From: Alphaproteobacteria bacterium
GTDB taxonomy: Bacteria; Pseudomonadota; Alphaproteobacteria; SMXQ01
Direction: 5' to 3'
NCBI GenBank assembly: GCA_029863585.1
Contig: JAOTVC010000005.1
Location: 1-45,646, forward strand
Length of the DNA: 45,646 bases
Within the stretch, counting starts at the first letter, position 1; each line of letters starts with the position of its first letter. Shown piece by piece: positions 38,187-45,646 of the stretch. Made by a program: the position numbers and the translations under genes. Below the pieces are notes generated by a model. It had not been told where the DNA came from. It ran no database searches and saw nothing but the letters and a program-made list of their open reading frames with translations.

Positions 38187-39236
38187 ATGACGCGGATGCT
38201 CTCCTATATCCTGTGGCCCTGGCTGTTTGGCGATTGCGTTGCCCTCAACCACCTGGCGCTCGGCAGCAATCACCCGATCGTCTATTTCAACCTGATCTAC
38301 CTGGGGCTGGCATGCTGCCTCTTGCTGCTGGAACGCGTCCTGCCCTTCGAACGCCAGTGGCTCGCCGATGACGGCCAGATCGGTGTCGATCTCGGCCATA
38401 CCTTGCTCAACAAAGGTCTCGTGCAGGTGGGGGCGGTCGCGGTGGTCGCCATGGGCATCGCCGAAACGGTGGATCCGGAGCCCGCCGCTATGTGGCCAAC
38501 GGCTTGGCCGATCGCCGGCCAGGTCATCCTTGGCCTCGTGATCGCCGAATGCGGCCTCTATTTCGCCCATCGGCTGGCCCATGAATGGCCCAAGCTGTGG
38601 TGCTTCCACGCGGTCCACCACAGCGTGACCCGGCTTTGGGTCGTCAACACCGGGCGCTTCCATTTCGTCGACACCATGGCCTCGATCGCCCTCAGCCAGT
38701 CGCTCCTCTATCTCGCCGGAGCGCCGAAACCGATCTTCCTTTGGGTCGCCGCGATCACCGCCTTCATCGGCATCCTGACCCATTGCAACGTGGCCATGCG
38801 CGCCGGCTGGCTCAACCTGGTGTTCAACACGCCGGAACTGCACCGCTGGCACCATTCCCGGATCACAGAAGAGGGCAACACCAATTACGGCGAGAACCTG
38901 ATGTTCATGGACCTTCTGTTCCGCTCCTATTTCTTGCCGAACCGCAGGCCGCCCGCCGATATCGGCATCGACCGCGGCATGCCCAAGACTCTGCTGGGCC
39001 AACTGCGCGCGCCCTTTATGTGGCTCGCCGGCGAACGCGGCCAACCGCTACTCGCCGTCGCCGGCGCAGGAGAGGAAGCCGTCCCTCCCCGGCGCGCGAG
39101 TGATCCCTCCAAACGCCCATCCGCTTGCCGCATCGCGCCCGAGCCCGGACAATGGCAGCGGACGCGGGACGATCCCGCGCCCGGTTTGAGGGTCCGGCGG
39201 GAACAAGCGAAGAAGGCCGATGGACGCAGCGGATGA
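38187..39236 (+). CDS. Sterol desaturase/fatty-acid hydroxylase-family membrane protein
   Basis: A 349-residue integral membrane di-iron oxygenase-type protein. The His clusters expected for the metal centre are present: HRLAH (128-132), HAVHH (141-145), His200 and HRWHH (219-223), placed after about four hydrophobic segments. The family hydroxylates or desaturates lipids, sterols or hopanoid-like compounds and needs an electron donor not encoded nearby. GGGAGGGC precedes the ATG at 38187. The last roughly 60 residues are Pro/Arg-rich and unlike the family; they may result from loss of an earlier stop. The 3' end overlaps the next gene by 17 nt, so the two are probably co-expressed. Confidence 0.87.
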   Translation: MTRMLSYILWPWLFGDCVALNHLALGSNHPIVYFNLIYLGLACCLLLLERVLPFERQWLADDGQIGVDLGHTLLNKGLVQVGAVAVVAMGIAETVDPEPAAMWPTAWPIAGQVILGLVIAECGLYFAHRLAHEWPKLWCFHAVHHSVTRLWVVNTGRFHFVDTMASIALSQSLLYLAGAPKPIFLWVAAITAFIGILTHCNVAMRAGWLNLVFNTPELHRWHHSRITEEGNTNYGENLMFMDLLFRSYFLPNRRPPADIGIDRGMPKTLLGQLRAPFMWLAGERGQPLLAVAGAGEEAVPPRRASDPSKRPSACRIAPEPGQWQRTRDDPAPGLRVRREQAKKADGRSG

Positions 39237-40920
39237 CGTGACGACCGGCCAGACGGCGGTAGACCCGATCACGCTGGAGGTCATCCGTCACGGCGTGGTG
39301 TCGATCACCGATCAGATCGACGCCAACATCACGCGCACCGCCTTCAGCCCCTATATCTACGAATACCGCGACTTCGCCGTCGGCCTGGTCGGCCCGGAAG
39401 GCGAATCCATCGCCCAGTGCCGTGGCGGCATGCCGATCTTCGTTGCCGATTCCGTCGGCATGGCGGTGCGCGACGGGATCGCGACCTACGGGCTGGACAA
39501 CCTGCATCCCGGCGACGTGATCCTCTGCAACCACGCCGCCATCCAGGGCCAGCACCTCAACAACACGGTCATGTACACACCGGTCTTCGCCGGGCCGGAG
39601 GAGGACCGATTGGTCGGCTTCTTCGCCATCAATGTGCACTGGATCGACGTCGGCGGATCGGTGCCGCGCTCGCGCGACATCTTCGAAGAAGGGCTGCAGC
39701 TGCGCTCCATCAAACTGTGGTCCAAGGGCGCACCCATCGAGGAGGTCTACCGCATCATCGGCGACAACACCCGCACGCCGGAAGCGCTGATGGGGGATAT
39801 CGAGGCGCAGCTCGCGGGTTGCCTGCTGGGCCGCGACCTGACCCGGGAGCTCGCGGAGCGCTACGGCCCGGACACCTACCTCGCGGGCCTCGCCGCCATC
39901 CTCGACCAGTCGGAAAGCGCCACCCGCGCGCGCATCCGGGATATGCCCGACGGTACATACGAATCGGAGGCCTTCCTCGACAATGACGGCGAGGGGAATA
40001 CGCCGGTCCCGATCAGGATCCGTGTCATCGTCGACGGCGACGAGTTGACGGTCGATTACTCCGACATGGCGGAGGCTGTCCCCGGCTGTATCAATTCCGG
40101 CTACTACGGTGGCGGTCGCACCACCGCGCGGGTCGCCTTCAAATACCTGCTCGGCGCGCAAGAAGCGGCCAACGAAGGGACCTTCCGGCCGCTGAAGCTG
40201 ATCCTGCCCGAAGGCAAGCTGCTGAGCGCGCCGCCGACCGCGCCCATGGGCAATTACGGCCATCCCTTCCCGACGATCATCGACGCCGTGATCCGCGCCT
40301 TCGAACAGGTCGCGCCCGATCGCGTGACCGGCGGCCATTACGGCACCTTCGCGGGCTTCCGGTTCCTGGGGACCGACGCAACGGGGGCGCCGTTCGATTG
40401 TCATGTCTGCGGCTACGGCGGCTGGGGCGCCAGCGCGCGGGGCGACGGGGGCGGGCCCTTCCGCACCATGGCCCATGGCGACACCAAGCTGATCCCCATG
40501 GAATTGCAGGAAGCACTCTACCCCGTCCTGATCGAGGAGCTGGCGCTGCGCCCGGATTCCGGGGGCGCTGGACGGATGCGGGGGGGACTCGGGATGATCA
40601 ACACCTATCTCGTGGGGGCCCCCTGCCGCCTCGTCGTAAAGTTCGACCGCGTCGATTGCCCGCCCTGGGGGGTGGCCGGCGGCAAGGATGCCAAGGCCGG
40701 CTGGGTGACGGTGGAGAAGGCGGCGACCGGAGAGCGGGTGACCTTGCGCAAGGACAAGGGCTACCCGCTGGAGATCGGCGACCGCGTCATCGTCACCGTG
40801 GGCGGCGGCGGCGGATGGGGAGCGCCGGGCGAACGCGATGCGGGCGCCATCGCGCGCGACATCCGCCTGGGCTACGTCACGCCGGAGGCCGCCCGGACCG
40901 ATTACGGCCGCACCGGCTGA
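39220..40920 (+). CDS. hyuB: Hydantoinase B/oxoprolinase subunit 2 (solitary paralogue)
   Basis: A 566-residue HyuB paralogue, clearly close to the copy at 13716-15443: the segments DPITLEVIRHG, FSPYIYEY, QGQHLNNTVMYTP and RSRDIFEEGLQLRSIKLWSKG are the same or nearly so in both. All family blocks, including the C-terminal VGGGGGWGAPGERDAG, are present, so it is not a decayed copy. No HyuA gene accompanies it; it would have to use the HyuA encoded near 15-17 kb or one elsewhere. AGAAGG precedes the ATG by 3 nt, and the start lies inside the desaturase reading frame. It ends 4 nt from the convergent MmgE/PrpD gene. Confidence 0.91.
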   Translation: MDAADDVTTGQTAVDPITLEVIRHGVVSITDQIDANITRTAFSPYIYEYRDFAVGLVGPEGESIAQCRGGMPIFVADSVGMAVRDGIATYGLDNLHPGDVILCNHAAIQGQHLNNTVMYTPVFAGPEEDRLVGFFAINVHWIDVGGSVPRSRDIFEEGLQLRSIKLWSKGAPIEEVYRIIGDNTRTPEALMGDIEAQLAGCLLGRDLTRELAERYGPDTYLAGLAAILDQSESATRARIRDMPDGTYESEAFLDNDGEGNTPVPIRIRVIVDGDELTVDYSDMAEAVPGCINSGYYGGGRTTARVAFKYLLGAQEAANEGTFRPLKLILPEGKLLSAPPTAPMGNYGHPFPTIIDAVIRAFEQVAPDRVTGGHYGTFAGFRFLGTDATGAPFDCHVCGYGGWGASARGDGGGPFRTMAHGDTKLIPMELQEALYPVLIEELALRPDSGGAGRMRGGLGMINTYLVGAPCRLVVKFDRVDCPPWGVAGGKDAKAGWVTVEKAATGERVTLRKDKGYPLEIGDRVIVTVGGGGGWGAPGERDAGAIARDIRLGYVTPEAARTDYGRTG

Positions 40921-40924
40921 GGTT

Positions 40925-42289
40925 TCAACCCGCGCCTTCGAAATCGAGCAAGCCGATCAGCGCCGCCATGTCCGGCGCGGCATCGGCCTGCCACCAGCGG
41001 TCCAGCACCCCGCGGCAGCGCGCGGCCCCGATTTTCGGCGCGGCCAGGGCGGTGAACTTGTCCTCCACGTCGCCATCATCCATGGGATTGTCCGGGTGGC
41101 CCTTGGGATTGACGATTTCGCTCATCAGAACCCGGCCGTCCTTGGCGCGGACCGCGATCCGCATGATGACCTTTTCCGCCTGCACGGCTTCGATCGTGTC
41201 GTCCACGGTGACCTTGATCTTGGCCATCAAGGGCCTGAGCGCCGGATCGCGCACCGGGCCCTCATCGAAGGACGCGACGGTCAGCGCCCCGTCCACGAAA
41301 GCGCGGGCGAAGATATAGGGCAGGCTGTGGTCCGCGGTCTCCCGGGTTTGCGGGTCCCACTTTTCGGGCTCGCTGCCGATCTCGAAGCGGGTGAAGGCGG
41401 AGGTGAAAACCTCGATCTCCTCGACCTCCTCGGGCGCGACCTTGTCGCGCAGCTCCAGCGCCGCCCACACCGCGGCCTGGCCGTTGGTCTCGATCGGCCA
41501 GTACTTGATCTGCACCCGGGGCATCAGCGCAGGCCCGCCTTCGCCCGGGAAGGGCGCGATCTCGAACGGTCCCGTCACCTTTTCGAACAATCCGGCGCGC
41601 CCTTCGAAGGGGCGCGGCGGCCCGGCCATGCCCTCGGCGGCGAGCAACGCCACGAACACCGCGTTGCGCACGGCGTAGGGGGTGGCCGCGTTCTTCCAGG
41701 GCGTCAGCTCGCCCGACCGGGTCACCCGGAGCGCGACGCTGGAGGCCGCGGCGATGCCGACGGCGTTGGCCGTCGTCTCCCGGTCAAGCCCCAGCAGATT
41801 GCACATCCCCGCCACCGTCGCGATCGAAATCACGTATCCCTGGTCCCAGCCCTGGCGGCTGAGCTGCGCCGCGTCATTCAGGCGCCCGAAGATTTCATAG
41901 CTCACCGCCATGGCGGTGAGAAACGCCTTGCCGTCCACCGCCGCCGCCCCGGCATGGGCGAGATGGGCGCCGAGGCAGTCGCTCGGATGGCCGCCGGGAT
42001 AGCGGTCATTGAAATCGAAATTCCGGATCATGGCGGAATTGATGAAAGCGGCGGTGGACAGACTGTGCCGCTCGCCGGTGAACAGCACCCGGCCGGGATG
42101 AAGGCCGGGGCTTTCCCCCGCGGCTAGCCGGCGCCCGATTTCCGCCGGTCCGCAGTCGGACGCCCCCACCGCGCAGCCCAGCGCGTCGATCAGCCGCTGC
42201 TTGGCGGCGTGCACCGGTTCCGGGCCGAGGCCGTCGAAGGTCAGCGCCGAAGCGAACCCGCTTAGGTCCTCGGTCAGCTTATCCGGCAT
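40925..42289 (-). CDS. MmgE/PrpD-family protein
   Basis: A 454-residue protein of the MmgE/PrpD fold, which includes 2-methylcitrate, cis-aconitate and iminodisuccinate-type dehydratases or epimerases. The N-terminal helical part shows AAKQRLIDALGCAVGAS and AAFINSAMIRNFDFNDRYPGGHPSD, the latter being the active-site region; the second lobe holds PRVQIKYWPIETNGQAAVWAAL. Cytoplasmic. The ATG at 42289 overlaps the end of the VOC gene by 11 nt, so the two are probably co-translated; the ORF-track start 60 nt earlier lies deeper in that gene and is rejected. The reaction is a probable dehydration or hydration of a hydroxy-acid; no methylcitrate-cycle partners are here. Confidence 0.9.
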   Translation of the reverse strand: MPDKLTEDLSGFASALTFDGLGPEPVHAAKQRLIDALGCAVGASDCGPAEIGRRLAAGESPGLHPGRVLFTGERHSLSTAAFINSAMIRNFDFNDRYPGGHPSDCLGAHLAHAGAAAVDGKAFLTAMAVSYEIFGRLNDAAQLSRQGWDQGYVISIATVAGMCNLLGLDRETTANAVGIAAASSVALRVTRSGELTPWKNAATPYAVRNAVFVALLAAEGMAGPPRPFEGRAGLFEKVTGPFEIAPFPGEGGPALMPRVQIKYWPIETNGQAAVWAALELRDKVAPEEVEEIEVFTSAFTRFEIGSEPEKWDPQTRETADHSLPYIFARAFVDGALTVASFDEGPVRDPALRPLMAKIKVTVDDTIEAVQAEKVIMRIAVRAKDGRVLMSEIVNPKGHPDNPMDDGDVEDKFTALAAPKIGAARCRGVLDRWWQADAAPDMAALIGLLDFEGAG

Positions 42290-43082
42290 CGGCCCGGGCC
42301 CAGGTGTCGATCTCGATCTCCCAGCCGCGCTGGGAAAGATCGCAGCCATTGCCTTCGGGATCGCGCATGCGGGCTTCGGACTGGGTGCGCTCGGCCGGGC
42401 GCCGGGTGATGGTCGCCGCTCCCTTCACCTGTTCCGCCATGGCCGCGGAATCCGGGACCAGGATGCCGATATGGGCGATCCCCATGCGCGCCTCGTGGCC
42501 GACGCTGTCGTTATAGAAGCTCTGGATCGCGACATTGGTATGCCCGTCACCGACATGACGGTTACGGTAGCCCGGCTCGTGCCGGCGCTTGGCATGGGCC
42601 TCCCACAGCTCGGGATAGCCGAACAGGTTCTGATAGAACCCCTCCACCGTCTCGGGATCGAGCGCATTCAGCGCCACATGGGCGATCCGGGGAATGCGGC
42701 TGGTCCCGCCCCCACCCAGTCCGAAATTCCGTTCCGACAGGCTGACCGGATTGCATTCCGGATCGTGGATGCGCACCTCGCCCCGCCCGATTTCCCCCGA
42801 TTCGTCGCGCACCGTGCCGCGCGGATAATGCTCGAGGTAGGCCTTCACGACATCGTCGATACTGTCCACCGCGATTCCGATGTGATGAAGCCCGGTTTCC
42901 ATCCGCGGCTCGCCGAGCGTGGGACGCTCGCGAAAGAACGTAAGGTTGAACCCTCCGTCGGTGAGGGATATATCGCCGTCGGCGCTTTCGCCCAGTTTCT
43001 CGAACCCGAAATAGCGCCCGTAGAACGCCGCAAGGGTCTCCGGCGCCCGGCTCAACACCGCAAGATAGCTGATCCTCGCCAT
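42279..43082 (-). CDS. Two-domain VOC-family protein
   Basis: A 267-residue protein with two tandem VOC modules (about 1-125 and 135-267), the arrangement of extradiol-type dioxygenases. The first opens ISYLAVLSRAPETLAAFYGRYFGF and holds GLHHIGIAVDSIDD; the second opens IAHVALNALDPETVEGFYQNLFGYPELW and holds GIAHIGILVPDS and ARMRDPEGNGCDLS. The last position, usually Glu before a hydrophobic residue in the pattern DPDGN-x-(I/V)-E, reads GCDLS with Asp, so metal binding there is uncertain. GGGGGAGGAG lies before the ATG. It leads a two-gene unit with MmgE/PrpD. Reaction unknown. Confidence 0.85.
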   Translation of the reverse strand: MARISYLAVLSRAPETLAAFYGRYFGFEKLGESADGDISLTDGGFNLTFFRERPTLGEPRMETGLHHIGIAVDSIDDVVKAYLEHYPRGTVRDESGEIGRGEVRIHDPECNPVSLSERNFGLGGGGTSRIPRIAHVALNALDPETVEGFYQNLFGYPELWEAHAKRRHEPGYRNRHVGDGHTNVAIQSFYNDSVGHEARMGIAHIGILVPDSAAMAEQVKGAATITRRPAERTQSEARMRDPEGNGCDLSQRGWEIEIDTWARADAG

Positions 43083-43248
43083 CGGTCTCCTCCCCCACCG
43101 GGCGTTGTGCCCGGTTCGTTGCCCGTTTCATTGATTGGCCCGATTGTCTCACCGGGGGGCGCCCAAGTAAACGCGCCAGCGGGCTGTGGCCCGGCGCACG
43201 TCTTTATGGCCTCGCGCCCCGCCCCGTCCAGCGGGTATCCTGGCCGCC
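43083..43248. other. Divergent intergenic region between VOC and mlaE genes
   Basis: 166 nt between the minus-strand VOC gene and the plus-strand mlaE gene. I see no gene and no clear promoter hexamers; the mlaE ATG has no strong ribosome-binding site. Confidence 0.3.
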
Positions 43249-44379
43249 ATGAGCGAGAAGCCCGGCATAGACATCCGCCCCGGGCCCGAAGGCGCGATGG
43301 AACTCGCGCTCACGGGCGCCTGGATCATCGGCGCGGTGCTGCCCGATCTCGATGCGCTTCTGGCCGACCCGAAAATCGCCGGCGCCCACCGCCTCCGCCT
43401 GGCCGATGGCGGCATCGCCGATTGGGACAGCATCCTGCTCACCTACCTGCGGCGGCTCGAGGGCCGGGTCGCGGAACGGGGCGCCACGACGGACCGCTCC
43501 GGCCTGCCTGAGGGCGTCGTCCGGCTTCTGGCCCTGGCCGAAGCCGTGCCCCGCCGCGAAGACACCGGCGCACCCGGCGCCCGGCCCGGGATCGTCACCC
43601 GCGCCGGCGAGGCGGTCCTCCGGCTGGGCGCGGAAGCGGCCGGCATGGTCGCTTTCCTCGGCCTCGCCGCCATGGCCTTCGGCAAGTTCGTGCTGGGCCG
43701 GGCGCGGTTTCGCGGTTCCGACCTCGCGCTGATGCTGGAGGATTGCGGCCCCAAGGCGCTGCCCATCGTCACCCTGATCAGCGTGTTGGTGGGCCTGATC
43801 CTGGCCTTCGTGGGCGCGGTCCAGCTGCAGTTGTTCGGGGCCGAGATCTTCATCGCCAACCTGGTCGCCATCGGCATGGCCCGGGAGATGGGGGCGCTGA
43901 TGGCGGCGATCATCATGGCCGGGCGCACCGGCGCCGCCTTCGCCGCCGAGCTCGGCACCATGCAGGTGAACGAGGAGATCGACGCCTTCGTGACGCTCGG
44001 CATTTCGCCCATGGAATTCCTTGTGCTGCCGCGCATGATCGCCCTGGCGCTGATGATGCCGCTGTTGTGCTTGTACGCCGACCTGATGGGCATCCTGGGC
44101 GGCGCCGTGGTCGGCATCTTCATGCTCGACATCAGCCCGATCCAGTATTTCAACCAGACCAAGCAGTTCCTCGGCATGGGCGATTTCGCCGTCGGCGTCT
44201 TCAAGGCGGCCGTGTTCGGCGTCCTGATCGCGATATCCGGGTGCATGCGCGGCATGCAATGCGGGCGCAGCTCCCAGGCGGTGGGCATGGCGGCGACCTC
44301 GGCGGTGGTGCTGGCCATCGTGCTGATCATCTGTGCTGACGGCGTCTTCGCCGTCCTGTTCCACATCATGGGGATCTGA
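43249..44379 (+). CDS. mlaE: MlaE-type ABC permease with N-terminal STAS-like domain
   Basis: A 376-residue inner-membrane permease of the Mla/MCE lipid transporter. Residues about 1-100 look like a STAS (MlaB-like) domain fused to the permease (GAMELALTGAWIIGAVLPDLDALLADP); the rest has about five membrane segments with ALPIVTLISVLVGLILAFVGAVQLQLFGAEIFIANLVAIGMAREMGALMAAIIMAGRTGAAFAAELGTM as successive conserved blocks. It moves phospholipids between membranes with MlaF and MlaD. The fusion explains the missing separate MlaB gene. Its stop lies 7 nt before the mlaF GTG. The ORF-track start at 43186 is replaced by the ATG at 43249. Confidence 0.92.
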   Translation: MSEKPGIDIRPGPEGAMELALTGAWIIGAVLPDLDALLADPKIAGAHRLRLADGGIADWDSILLTYLRRLEGRVAERGATTDRSGLPEGVVRLLALAEAVPRREDTGAPGARPGIVTRAGEAVLRLGAEAAGMVAFLGLAAMAFGKFVLGRARFRGSDLALMLEDCGPKALPIVTLISVLVGLILAFVGAVQLQLFGAEIFIANLVAIGMAREMGALMAAIIMAGRTGAAFAAELGTMQVNEEIDAFVTLGISPMEFLVLPRMIALALMMPLLCLYADLMGILGGAVVGIFMLDISPIQYFNQTKQFLGMGDFAVGVFKAAVFGVLIAISGCMRGMQCGRSSQAVGMAATSAVVLAIVLIICADGVFAVLFHIMGI

Positions 44380-44386
44380 GGTCACC

Positions 44387-45160
44387 GTGAGCGCGGCCGA
44401 GCACATCGAGCCGGGCGAGGCGCATATCGTCGTCAGCGGCCTCGACATGGCCTATGGCAGCTTCGTGGTGCAGCGCGACCTGAACTTCACGGTGCGGCGC
44501 GGCGACGTGTTCATCATCATGGGGGATTCGGGCTGCGGCAAGAGCACCCTGCTGCGCCACCTGGTGGGACTCAAGGCGCCGGCGCGGGGCAGCGTCACGA
44601 TCAACGGCGAAAGCCTCTGGGAGCTCGACGAGGACGCGCGGGAAGCCGCCATGCGCCGCTTCGGCCTGCTCTATCAGAGCGGGGCGCTGTGGAGCTCGCT
44701 GACGCTGGAGGAAAACATCGCCCTGCCGCTCGGCGAATACACCGATCTCTCCAAGGCCGAGATTGCCGAGCTGGCATCCCTCAAGCTTTCCCTGGTGGGG
44801 CTTGCCGGGTTCGAGGACTTCTATCCGTCGGAGATTTCCGGCGGCATGGCCAAGCGCGCCGGGCTTGCCCGGGCGATCGCCCTGGATCCGGAGATCCTGT
44901 TCTTCGACGAACCGTCGGCGGGGCTGGACCCGATCAGTTCGGCGCGGCTCGACGAGCTGATCCTGGAGCTCCGCGACAGCCTGGGCGCGACCGTGGTGGT
45001 TGTCACCCACGAGCTTGCGAGTATATTCGCGATCGGCACGAATTCGGTGTTCCTCGACGCCGAGCAGCGCACCATGGTGGCCCAGGGTCCGCCCAAGGAC
45101 CTTTTGGAAACCTGCACCGTCCCCAAGGTCCGAACCTTCCTGCGCCGGGGCGCGGAATGA
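44387..45160 (+). CDS. mlaF: MlaF-type ABC ATPase
   Basis: A 257-residue nucleotide-binding subunit partnering MlaE. Walker A is GDSGCGKST (46-54), the signature motif appears as ISGGMAKR, which is the form typical of MlaF, Walker B is ILFFDEPSAGLDP, and the switch His lies in VVTHELASIFAIG. I start at GTG 44387, with GAGG about 5 nt upstream and 7 nt after the mlaE stop; the ORF-track start lies inside mlaE. It is followed by mlaD after a 34-nt gap, in the standard E-F-D order. Confidence 0.94.
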   Translation: MSAAEHIEPGEAHIVVSGLDMAYGSFVVQRDLNFTVRRGDVFIIMGDSGCGKSTLLRHLVGLKAPARGSVTINGESLWELDEDAREAAMRRFGLLYQSGALWSSLTLEENIALPLGEYTDLSKAEIAELASLKLSLVGLAGFEDFYPSEISGGMAKRAGLARAIALDPEILFFDEPSAGLDPISSARLDELILELRDSLGATVVVVTHELASIFAIGTNSVFLDAEQRTMVAQGPPKDLLETCTVPKVRTFLRRGAE

Positions 45161-45194
45161 TCCGGGGGAAGGTGACCGGAGGGATGCATCAGTC

Positions 45195-45646
45195 ATGAGC
45201 AGGCGGGCAAATCCGACCCTGATCGGCGGTTTCGTGATCGGCGCCGTGCTGTTGGCCGTCCTCGGCGCCGCCCTGTTCAGTTCCGAGCATCTGTTCACAC
45301 GCAAATTCAAGGCGGTCATGTATTTCACCGGCAACGTCGCCGGCCTCAATATCGGCGCTCCGGTCAATTTCCGCGGCGTCAAGGTCGGCACCGTGACCAG
45401 CATCAGGCTGATCTCCCACGGGCCCAAAGAGGAGCTGCTGATCCCCGTATATGTGGAGTTCGACTCCGAAAGCGTGGTCCGCCGCGACGGCAAGGAGACC
45501 GCCGATGTCGGCAAGGCGCTCCAAGCGCTGATCGGCCGCGGCCTGCGCGCGCAGCTGAACGTCCAGAGCTTCGTCACTGGTCTGCTCTCCATCGAGCTCG
45601 ATTTCCATCCCGACACCGAGATCCGCCGCGTCGCCCGCGACGCCAC
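45195..45646 (+). CDS. mlaD: MlaD/MCE-domain protein (5' part, cut by window end)
   Basis: At least 150 residues, open at the window end and missing from the supplied ORF track because it has no stop. One N-terminal membrane helix (about residues 8-28, LIGGFVIGAVLLAVLGAALF) is followed by an MCE domain: VMYFTGNVAGLNIGAPVNFRGVKVGTV is the hallmark. The domain faces the periplasm and forms the lipid-conducting ring above MlaE. The sequence QSFVTGLLSIELDFHP, which closes the MCE fold, is reached before the edge. GGAGGG lies about 11 nt before the ATG. Whether it is a single-MCE MlaD or a larger PqiB/MCE protein cannot be told here. Confidence 0.92.
   Translation, partial: MSRRANPTLIGGFVIGAVLLAVLGAALFSSEHLFTRKFKAVMYFTGNVAGLNIGAPVNFRGVKVGTVTSIRLISHGPKEELLIPVYVEFDSESVVRRDGKETADVGKALQALIGRGLRAQLNVQSFVTGLLSIELDFHPDTEIRRVARDA

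Noticed and set aside
1-45646. CRISPR arrays, tRNA or rRNA genes, insertion sequences, prophage or toxin-antitoxin genes
   Set aside because: No regularly spaced repeats, cloverleaf-like segments, transposase motifs or phage proteins were seen when reading both strands and the ORF track.

Overview
The window is GC-rich DNA, read as alphaproteobacterial by inference. The gene families (tripartite tricarboxylate receptors, hydantoinase/oxoprolinase pairs, TRAP and ABC importers, MmgE/PrpD, a PrsW-like protein, an Mla cluster) and a degenerate palindromic repeat of the CATCCTTCGACAAGCTCAGG type fit that group. There is no rRNA, tRNA or other phylogenetic marker, so the taxon is not proven. I count 39 protein genes, the last cut by the window edge, and no transposase, phage gene, CRISPR array, RNA gene or recognisable transcription regulator.

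Layout. 0.2-3.3 kb: an orphan TTT (Bug-type) periplasmic receptor and a small VOC enzyme, divergent from an LVIVD-repeat propeller. 3.4-11.1 kb (minus): a six-gene set, bicupin > amidohydrolase > ABC binding protein > fused two-domain permease > ATPase > class II aldolase. The transport genes have their own TTGACA-N17-TTAAAT promoter, and a perfect stem-loop lies between binding protein and permease. 11.4-13.1 kb: a second Bug receptor and a SixA-type phosphatase. 13.1-17.5 kb (minus): HyuA-HyuB-carboxymuconolactone-decarboxylase-like operon. 17.7-19.0 kb: a third Bug receptor with an extra C-terminal domain and a strong terminator. 19.1-20.1 kb: PrsW-like membrane protease.

20.3-25.5 kb: the least explained block. 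A molybdopterin hydroxylase large subunit without its FeS and FAD partners is translationally coupled to a MetE-like zinc methyltransferase and followed by a VOC enzyme; a second MetE-like protein is divergent, with a palindrome in the shared promoter region. 25.8-32.6 kb: nitroreductase, FemAB-like transferase, tiny membrane protein, N-acyl-D-amino-acid deacylase-like amidohydrolase, sulfatase-fold membrane protein (with a CtrA-like box upstream) and an SDR lacking the usual catalytic Lys. 32.7-37.8 kb (minus): alpha/beta hydrolase, then a TatT-DctP-DctQM TRAP importer. 38.2-43.1 kb: sterol-desaturase-like membrane oxygenase overlapping a second, solitary HyuB; convergent MmgE/PrpD and a two-domain VOC enzyme. 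43.2 kb to the end: MlaE-MlaF-MlaD lipid transport.

As a whole the window looks like an uptake-and-catabolism neighbourhood for organic acids, amides and aromatic or heterocyclic compounds, built from repeated paralogues (three Bug receptors, three VOC proteins, two HyuB, two MetE-like). Substrates cannot be read from sequence. Function calls rest on motifs and remembered family features; no database search was run.
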